Below, one piece after another: positions 6,366-10,536 of a stretch of 10,536 nucleotides of DNA. Position numbers and translations under genes: made by a program. This DNA is from Euzebyaceae bacterium (lineage in GTDB: Bacteria > Actinomycetota > Nitriliruptoria > Euzebyales > Egibacteraceae): positions 1 to 10,536 of the forward strand of contig JACCXR010000010.1 of assembly GCA_013696915.1 (NCBI GenBank). Reading direction: 5' to 3'. Numbering within the stretch: position 1 is the first letter of the stretch; each line of letters starts with the position of its first letter. The notes under the pieces were generated by a model. That model saw only the letters and a list, made by a program, of their open reading frames with translations, did no database searches and was not told where the DNA came from.

Positions 6366-7183
6366 AGCAGGCCCGCCCCGCGCAGCGTCTCGCGGACCTC
6401 GGTCACGAGCTCGAAGTAGCGGTCGAGCTCCCGCGTCCCGGTGTCCCGGGGACGGGGCAGGTCGACCGGGATGCGACGGAGCACCCGTCCCGGGCGCGGG
6501 CTCATCACGACGACGTCGGTCGACAGGAACACCGCCTCGGGGATCGAGTGCGTGACGAAGACGACCGTCGTCCGAGTCTTCGTCCAGATGTCGAGCAGTT
6601 CCAGGTTGAGCCGCTCGCGGGTGATCTCGTCGAGGGCGCCGAACGGCTCGTCCATGAGCAGCAGCTTCGGTGAGAAGGCCAGGGCGCGGGCGATCGCCAC
6701 CCGCTGCTGCATGCCGCCCGACAGCTGCGCCGGCCGGTGCTTCGCGAAGTCGGTGAGCTCGACGAGCGCGAGCATCTCGTCGGCGCGCGCGCGCCGCCTG
6801 GTCCGGTCCCACCCCATTAGCTCCAGCGGCAGCTCGACGTTGCGCCGGACCGTCCGCCAGTCGAACAGCGTCGCCTTCTGGAAGACCATCCCGTAGTCGC
6901 GGTCTGTGCGCGCCCGGTGGGGCGTCTTGCCGGCGACGACCACCTCGCCGGAGGAGGGCTCGAGGAGATCCGCGATCACCCGCAGCAGCGTCGACTTGCC
7001 GCATCCCGACGGACCGATCAGCGAGACGAAGCTGCCGGGCGCCACGTCGAGGCTGACGTCGGACAGCGCGGTGACCTCGCCGAAGGTCCGGGTCACGTGG
7101 CGCACCGCCACGGTCGGCTCCGCGGCCGCCACGACCGGCGGCCCGGCCTCCACGGTGACCGCGGCCTCCTCGGGCGACGTCAT
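6362..7183 (-). CDS. ABC transporter ATP-binding protein, SsuB/TauB-like
   Basis: The 273-residue cytoplasmic ATPase contains every expected motif in order: Walker A GPSGCGKST, a Q-loop in MVFQKATLFDW, the ABC signature LSGGMQQR, Walker B LLLMDEPFGALD with its D-loop, and the H-loop in VFVTHS. The sequence 'FQ...LFDWRTVRRNV' is typical of the nitrate/sulfonate/taurine branch. It powers import through the two flanking permeases. The ATG at 7183 is preferred because GGGGAGG lies a few bases upstream and the protein then starts MTSPEEAAV. An in-frame GTG-type extension to 7228 would overlap the upstream permease and adds only unstructured sequence. It lies 13 bases after the first permease stop and its own stop overlaps the second permease start. 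Confidence 0.94.
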   Translation of the reverse strand: MTSPEEAAVTVEAGPPVVAAAEPTVAVRHVTRTFGEVTALSDVSLDVAPGSFVSLIGPSGCGKSTLLRVIADLLEPSSGEVVVAGKTPHRARTDRDYGMVFQKATLFDWRTVRRNVELPLELMGWDRTRRRARADEMLALVELTDFAKHRPAQLSGGMQQRVAIARALAFSPKLLLMDEPFGALDEITRERLNLELLDIWTKTRTTVVFVTHSIPEAVFLSTDVVVMSPRPGRVLRRIPVDLPRPRDTGTRELDRYFELVTEVRETLRGAGLL

Positions 7184-7196
7184 GGCGCCTCCCCGC

Positions 7197-8069
7197 TCAC
7201 CGGGCCGGGCCCGCGCCGGCGTAGGCACGCAGCACCGCGCGCTCGAGCAGCGCGACGGTGGAGAAGCTCGCGATGCCGACCAGCCCGGCCACCAGGGTCG
7301 TCGCGAACAGCTGGACCGAGTTGTTGCTCACCCGCCCGAAGCTGAAGATCGCCGCGCCCAGTCCCTGCGAGCTCGGCGCCGACAGCTCCCCCACGATCGC
7401 GCCGACGACGGCGGCGGTCGCGCCGATCTTCATCCCGACGAACAGGTACGGCACGGCGGCCGGCACGCGCAGCTTCCACAGCCGGGTCCACCAGGACGCG
7501 GCGTAGGAGCGCATCAGCTCCTCGGCGGTCGCCGGCGCGGAGCGCAGACCCCGCAGGGTGTTCACGGTCATCGGGAAGAACACGAGGTACATCGACAGCG
7601 CCGCCACCCCCGACCATCGGGGGAACGACTCCAGGCTGTTGAACCCGACGACGAGGATGGGCGCGAACGCGATGAACGGCACCGTCTGCGAGGCGATGAC
7701 GTAGGGCATGAGGCTGCGCTCGGCGAGCCGGCTGTGGGCGAACAGCGTGCCGAGGAGGAACCCGAGCAGCGACCCGAGCACGAAGCCGGCGAGCACCTCG
7801 CGCAGGGTGTAGCCGACCTGGCCGAGGAGGAACGCGCCGAGCGTCTCGCCGCCGCCGCGGTACGGCCGGCCGAGCGCGAGCACCGGCTCCCAGACGTGCG
7901 GGAACTGCTGCGCGTTGCCGCTGCCGCGCACGGCGACGGGCAGGGCGACGTCCGTCCCCGGCCACATGTTCCCGGTCGCCAGCGCGAACGCCCGGTAGGC
8001 CTCCCACAGCACCGCCAGGCCGGCGAGGATCGCCACCAGGTTGATCGCCGTGCGACCCCGCCTGCTCAC
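7197..8069 (-). CDS. ABC transporter permease (first permease), with long loop after TM1
   Basis: The 290-residue product starts at the GTG at 8069 (VSRRGRTAINL). Its first hydrophobic segment is NLVAILAGLAVLWEAYRAFA. About five more follow, including GYTLREVLAGFVLGSLLGF and the final TLVAGLVGIASFSTVALLE. The ATPase-contact loop is EELMRSYAASWWTRLWKLRVP. Between the first and second membrane segments are about 55 residues rich in Gly and Pro, longer than in the sister permease, which accounts for the extra 29 residues. A GAGGGGAG ribosome binding site lies about 10 bases upstream of the GTG, a little far, so the start may be off by a few codons. It follows the ring-opening amidohydrolase gene by 64 bases. 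Confidence 0.88.
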   Translation of the reverse strand: MSRRGRTAINLVAILAGLAVLWEAYRAFALATGNMWPGTDVALPVAVRGSGNAQQFPHVWEPVLALGRPYRGGGETLGAFLLGQVGYTLREVLAGFVLGSLLGFLLGTLFAHSRLAERSLMPYVIASQTVPFIAFAPILVVGFNSLESFPRWSGVAALSMYLVFFPMTVNTLRGLRSAPATAEELMRSYAASWWTRLWKLRVPAAVPYLFVGMKIGATAAVVGAIVGELSAPSSQGLGAAIFSFGRVSNNSVQLFATTLVAGLVGIASFSTVALLERAVLRAYAGAGPAR

Positions 8070-8094
8070 CGCTGGTGCGCTCCCCTCTGCCGTC

Positions 8095-8107
8095 GTCCCG
8101 CCGGGAC
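8095..8107. repeat. Short inverted repeat between amidohydrolase and permease genes
   Basis: GTCCCG and CGGGAC are perfect reverse complements around a single base, so the folded form would be a 5-bp stem with a 3-base loop. It lies in the 64-base gap between the ring-opening amidohydrolase and the first permease. No T-run follows in the direction of transcription. It could modestly protect or attenuate the transporter mRNA, but a chance occurrence in GC-rich DNA is also plausible. Confidence 0.3.
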
Positions 8108-8133
8108 AGCGTACGAGAGCCGTCGTAGCCCTG

Positions 8134-9237
8134 TCATGCGTTCCCGACGTCGACGATCGCCGCGACCGGGCCGCCGCCGGCGGGGCCCTGGTGCAGCGCC
8201 CCGACGGACACGAAGACGGCCGGGTCGCCGACGGCGGCGGCCGCGACGCCGCCGACCGCGCCCTTGGCGTGGCGGTGATGGTGCACGTCGGAGTCGTCGA
8301 GCATGATCTGCCGCCGGCCGCGGAGCCGGCCGGTGGGGTCTGCCTCGCACTTGAGGAACACGTTGACGACCCGGCCGCCGAGGTCGTCGGGGTGCGGCCG
8401 GTGGGGCAGCTCCAGCCCGGCGGAGCGGATCGCGTCGTAGATCCCGTCGAAGTCCAGGGCGTCGCGCATGACCGCGTGGCCGATGCGGTACCGACCGCCG
8501 GCGCCGGGCGCGTTGCCGACGACGACGATCTGCGCGCGGTCGAGCTCGACGCCCGACGAGCACGACGCGACCGACGAGTACAGCGAGTGGTCGCGGCCGA
8601 TCTGCTCCGCTGCGGGCATCGCGACCTCGCCGAGGCCGACGGCGACACCGAGACCGGTGGTGCCGTTCGACATGTCCATGGAGGCGTGGATGTCCTCGCT
8701 GAACACGGTCTGGCCGCGCGCCTTCGCGTCGTTGACGTCCTCCAGCGTGAGCAGCGGCGTCTTCGTCTGGACGTAGTGCACGTCACCCGGGTCGGCGATG
8801 CCGCCGTTCGCCATCGCCCGCTGCACGCCGGCGGCCACCTTCTCGACCATCGCCGGCCGGCCGATGTCCTCGGGCCGGACGACGTCGGACATGGCGATGC
8901 CCACCGACAGGCGCGGCTGGCCGTCGGCCGACCCGTCGCCGGGGGTGCGGGCGAAGATCGTGGCGTGCGGCGTGATGACGCCGTCGCACCCGCCGGACCA
9001 GACCATCGGGATCTCGGCGATCTCCTCCGGCGAGCGGCTCCCGTGATCGAGCAGGACCTCGCGGAAGGCCTGGTCGGCCAGGATCCGCGTGAAGTCGTTG
9101 ACCCCGCCGTTGCCCTCGGTCTTGCCGATGACCGCGACGACGTCGTCGGCCGAGAAGACCTGCTCGTCGATCAGCCGGGCCAGGCCGCCGGCGTCCGTGA
9201 CGCTCTCCAGCACGACCTTGCGGACCTCGAACGGCAT
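8134..9237 (-). CDS. Ring-opening amidohydrolase, cyanuric acid amidohydrolase/barbiturase family
   Basis: The 367-residue length and motifs match the AtzD/TrzD/barbiturase family, which hydrolytically opens cyclic imide rings (cyanuric acid or barbiturate). The signature GKTEGNGGVNDFTR begins at residue 38. Three domain-wise Lys/Ser pairs are visible, as expected of the family's threefold fold: K39 with S81 (WSGGCDG), K159 with S227 (CSSGVEL) and K296 with S344 (SVGALHQGP). E298 may be the metal-site glutamate. The C-terminal HQGPAGGGPVAAIVDV is also typical. The protein is cytoplasmic. Its ATG follows GAGGGAG at about 8 bases, and it heads the operon that encodes the importer. No biuret hydrolase or allophanate hydrolase is in the window, and carbamate kinase plus an amide hydrolase lie nearby, so barbiturate or a related pyrimidine is at least as likely as cyanuric acid. 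The family is secure; the substrate is not. Confidence 0.93.
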   Translation of the reverse strand: MPFEVRKVVLESVTDAGGLARLIDEQVFSADDVVAVIGKTEGNGGVNDFTRILADQAFREVLLDHGSRSPEEIAEIPMVWSGGCDGVITPHATIFARTPGDGSADGQPRLSVGIAMSDVVRPEDIGRPAMVEKVAAGVQRAMANGGIADPGDVHYVQTKTPLLTLEDVNDAKARGQTVFSEDIHASMDMSNGTTGLGVAVGLGEVAMPAAEQIGRDHSLYSSVASCSSGVELDRAQIVVVGNAPGAGGRYRIGHAVMRDALDFDGIYDAIRSAGLELPHRPHPDDLGGRVVNVFLKCEADPTGRLRGRRQIMLDDSDVHHHRHAKGAVGGVAAAAVGDPAVFVSVGALHQGPAGGGPVAAIVDVGNA

Positions 9238-9355
9238 GCGCTGGGCTCCCTCGGCGACTCGCGGACCGGTTGGCAGTGCACCCTAGCCCGGCAGCGCGAC
9301 GGGGCCTATGGGAAGATGCACCGACCCTCGCCGTGCGCCTTAGCAGGAGTTGCCA
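9238..9355. promoter_or_regulatory. Divergent promoter region between ring-opening amidohydrolase and PucR regulator
   Basis: This 118-base gap must hold the promoters for both the leftward catabolic/transport operon and the rightward regulator. It contains TGCACC twice on the same strand (9277-9282 and 9317-9322), exactly 40 bases apart, a spacing that puts both copies on one face of the helix. ACCGGT at 9265-9270 is a short palindrome. TAGGGT read leftward (9285-9280) is a possible -10 for the operon but lacks a good -35, and TATGGG at 9307-9312 is a weak candidate for the regulator. PucR-type regulators often act on the divergent operon next to them, so an operator here is expected; its exact sequence is a guess. 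Confidence 0.5.
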
Positions 9356-10536
9356 GTGACCCCGCCCGCGTCACCGCCCGCTCTGACGGGCGGCCTGACC
9401 GTCGCGCAGGCCCTCGGCGTGTCGACGCTGCGCGACGCCGTCGTGCTCGCCGGCGCGTCCGGACTGGACCGGGTGGTGCAGCGGCTCAACGTCATGGAGG
9501 TGCCGGACATCCTCCCGTGGGTCAAGCCCCACGAGCTGCTGCTGACGACGGCCTACCCGCTGCGCGACGCGCCCGGCGGGCTCGCCGACCTGGTGGTCCA
9601 GCTCGACGCCCGCGGGCTGGCCGGGCTGGCGATCAAGGTCGGGCGCTACCTCGACGCGCTGCCCGAGGAGATGCTGCGGCGCGCCGACGAGCTCGGGTTC
9701 CCGATCGTCCGGCTCCCCGACGACGTCGGCTTCGACGACATCCTCAACCAGGTCCTCACCGACGTCCTCAACCAGCAGGCCGCCCGGCTCGCCCGGTCGG
9801 AGGCCGTCCACCGGGCTCTCCTGTCGATCGTGCTGTCCGGCGGCGGGCTGCCGGAGATCGCGGCGGACCTGTCGGAGCTGCTGGCCGGGCCGGCCGCCAT
9901 CGTCGACACGGAGGGGCGCATCCTCGCCGAGGCGGGTCTCGACGCCGTCGCGCCGCTGCTGCGGCAGGCCGGTCTGCTGAGCGGCGGCACGCTGACGCCG
10001 GCCGACTCGGGGTCGGGGGTCGTGGGCACGGAGGACCCGCCGCTGCGGTATCTGACCGCGCCGATCTCGGCGGGGACCCGCCATCACGGTCGCGTCGTGG
10101 CGCTGGAGGGCGGCAGGCCGCTGTCCGGCGAGGACCTGCTCGCGCTCGAGAACGCCGCCACGGTCGCCGCGCTCGCGATCACGAAGGCCCAGGCGGTGGC
10201 CGCGGTCGAGGCGAAGTTCCAGTCCGACTTCCTGCACGACCTGCTCAACGGGCGGATCGACAGCAGCGACGATGCGCTGACCAGGGCCGCGGCGCTCGGA
10301 TGGGACCTGGGCAGGCCGCTCGTCCTGGTCGTCGCCGAACCCGAGCAGGGGCCGTCGCCGGCCGCGGAGGCCAGGCAGGCGCACCAGCGCTTCTCGGCGC
10401 AGCTGGCGGCGCTCGCGCGCTCACGCGATCCCGGGGCGGCGGTCGTCGACTTCAGCTCGGAGGTGGTCGTCATCACCTCCTCGCCGGCGGACGGTGCGGG
10501 CGGCGTGGACGACCGCGAGGCCGCGCGGGCCGTCGC
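9356..10536 (+). CDS. PucR-family transcriptional regulator, C-terminus beyond window
   Basis: The frame is open from the GTG at 9356 to the right edge, giving 393 codons without a stop. AGGAG lies 6 bases before the start. The N-terminal domain (about residues 12-135) reads GGLTVAQALGVSTLRDAVVLAGASGLDRVVQRLNVMEVPDI and then LPWVKPHELLLTTAYPL. This is the classic PucR purine-catabolism regulator N-terminus. A middle region (about 165-280) looks GAF-like, with AAIVDTEGRILAEAG. After KFQSDFLHDLLNGRI begins the GGDEF-like region typical of CdaR/PucR proteins. The C-terminal helix-turn-helix should follow outside the window. Such proteins sense nitrogen-rich metabolites and control purine or ureide use. 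Being divergent from the ring-opening amidohydrolase operon, it probably regulates that operon, as activator or repressor. Confidence 0.92.
   Translation, partial: MTPPASPPALTGGLTVAQALGVSTLRDAVVLAGASGLDRVVQRLNVMEVPDILPWVKPHELLLTTAYPLRDAPGGLADLVVQLDARGLAGLAIKVGRYLDALPEEMLRRADELGFPIVRLPDDVGFDDILNQVLTDVLNQQAARLARSEAVHRALLSIVLSGGGLPEIAADLSELLAGPAAIVDTEGRILAEAGLDAVAPLLRQAGLLSGGTLTPADSGSGVVGTEDPPLRYLTAPISAGTRHHGRVVALEGGRPLSGEDLLALENAATVAALAITKAQAVAAVEAKFQSDFLHDLLNGRIDSSDDALTRAAALGWDLGRPLVLVVAEPEQGPSPAAEARQAHQRFSAQLAALARSRDPGAAVVDFSSEVVVITSSPADGAGGVDDREAARAV

Noticed and set aside
5298..6419. Plus-strand open frame opposite the permease and lipoprotein genes
   Set aside because: Highly Arg/Gln/Asp-rich low-complexity translation expected from antisense of GC-rich membrane protein genes.
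4268..8069. Calling the importer a thiamine-precursor (HMP) transporter from its NMT1/THI5-like binding protein
   Set aside because: No thiamine genes or evident TPP riboswitch in the upstream gap, and the operon is headed by a ring-opening amidohydrolase, so a nitrogen-ring substrate fits better.
6906..8306. Plus-strand open frame spanning the ATPase and first permease
   Set aside because: It crosses three real minus-strand genes and has no motif or convincing start; antisense shadow.
9371..10384. Minus-strand open frame opposite the PucR gene
   Set aside because: The plus-strand frame shows PucR family motifs and a good ribosome binding site; the minus frame is Arg/Gln/Asp/Gly-rich without domain features.

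Overview
The window is GC-rich throughout, with strong G/C preference at third codon positions, GTG starts, tight ATGA/GTGA gene overlaps, a PucR-family regulator and a lipoprotein carrying a Thr/Gly/Ala-rich linker. Together these suggest a high-GC actinobacterium (Actinomycetota). The genus cannot be told from this stretch. No rRNA, tRNA, CRISPR array, transposase or integrase was seen.

Layout, left to right. (1) 1-2220, minus strand: a tight catabolic operon of carbamate kinase (first gene), an asparaginase-like amidohydrolase, and the start of a DUF2877 (AllH/YlbF-like) protein that runs off the left edge. (2) 2221-2428: a regulatory gap between divergent genes. (3) 2429-4255, plus strand: a GAF-GGDEF-EAL cyclic-di-GMP enzyme. 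A perfect 12-bp hairpin lies inside its last codons, facing a convergent operon. (4) 9237 down to 4268, minus strand: a five-gene operon in the order ring-opening amidohydrolase (cyanuric acid amidohydrolase/barbiturase family), permease, ATPase, second permease, lipoprotein substrate-binding protein of the NMT1/THI5-SsuA class. (5) 9238-9355: a divergent regulatory gap. (6) From 9356, plus strand: a PucR-family regulator cut by the right edge before its C-terminal DNA-binding domain.

How the genes may work together. The transporter probably imports a cyclic imide or pyrimidine-like nitrogen compound, and the ring-opening amidohydrolase hydrolyses it. If the ring is barbiturate, the product is ureidomalonate, a one-carbon-longer analogue of oxalurate. 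In anaerobic allantoin catabolism, oxalurate is split by phosphorolysis by the FdrA/YlbE/YlbF (AllFGH) carbamoyltransferase, and carbamate kinase then recovers ATP. The second operon here has a carbamate kinase and a DUF2877 protein, which are two parts of that system, plus an amidohydrolase that could deamidate the remaining amide (malonamate). The main idea put forward is therefore an energy-conserving ring-degradation route: ring opening, carbamoyl transfer to phosphate, ATP from carbamoyl phosphate, and amide hydrolysis, under PucR control. The gene families are read from sequence. The substrate and the joined pathway are inference, and the expected FdrA and DUF1116 partners would lie outside the window.
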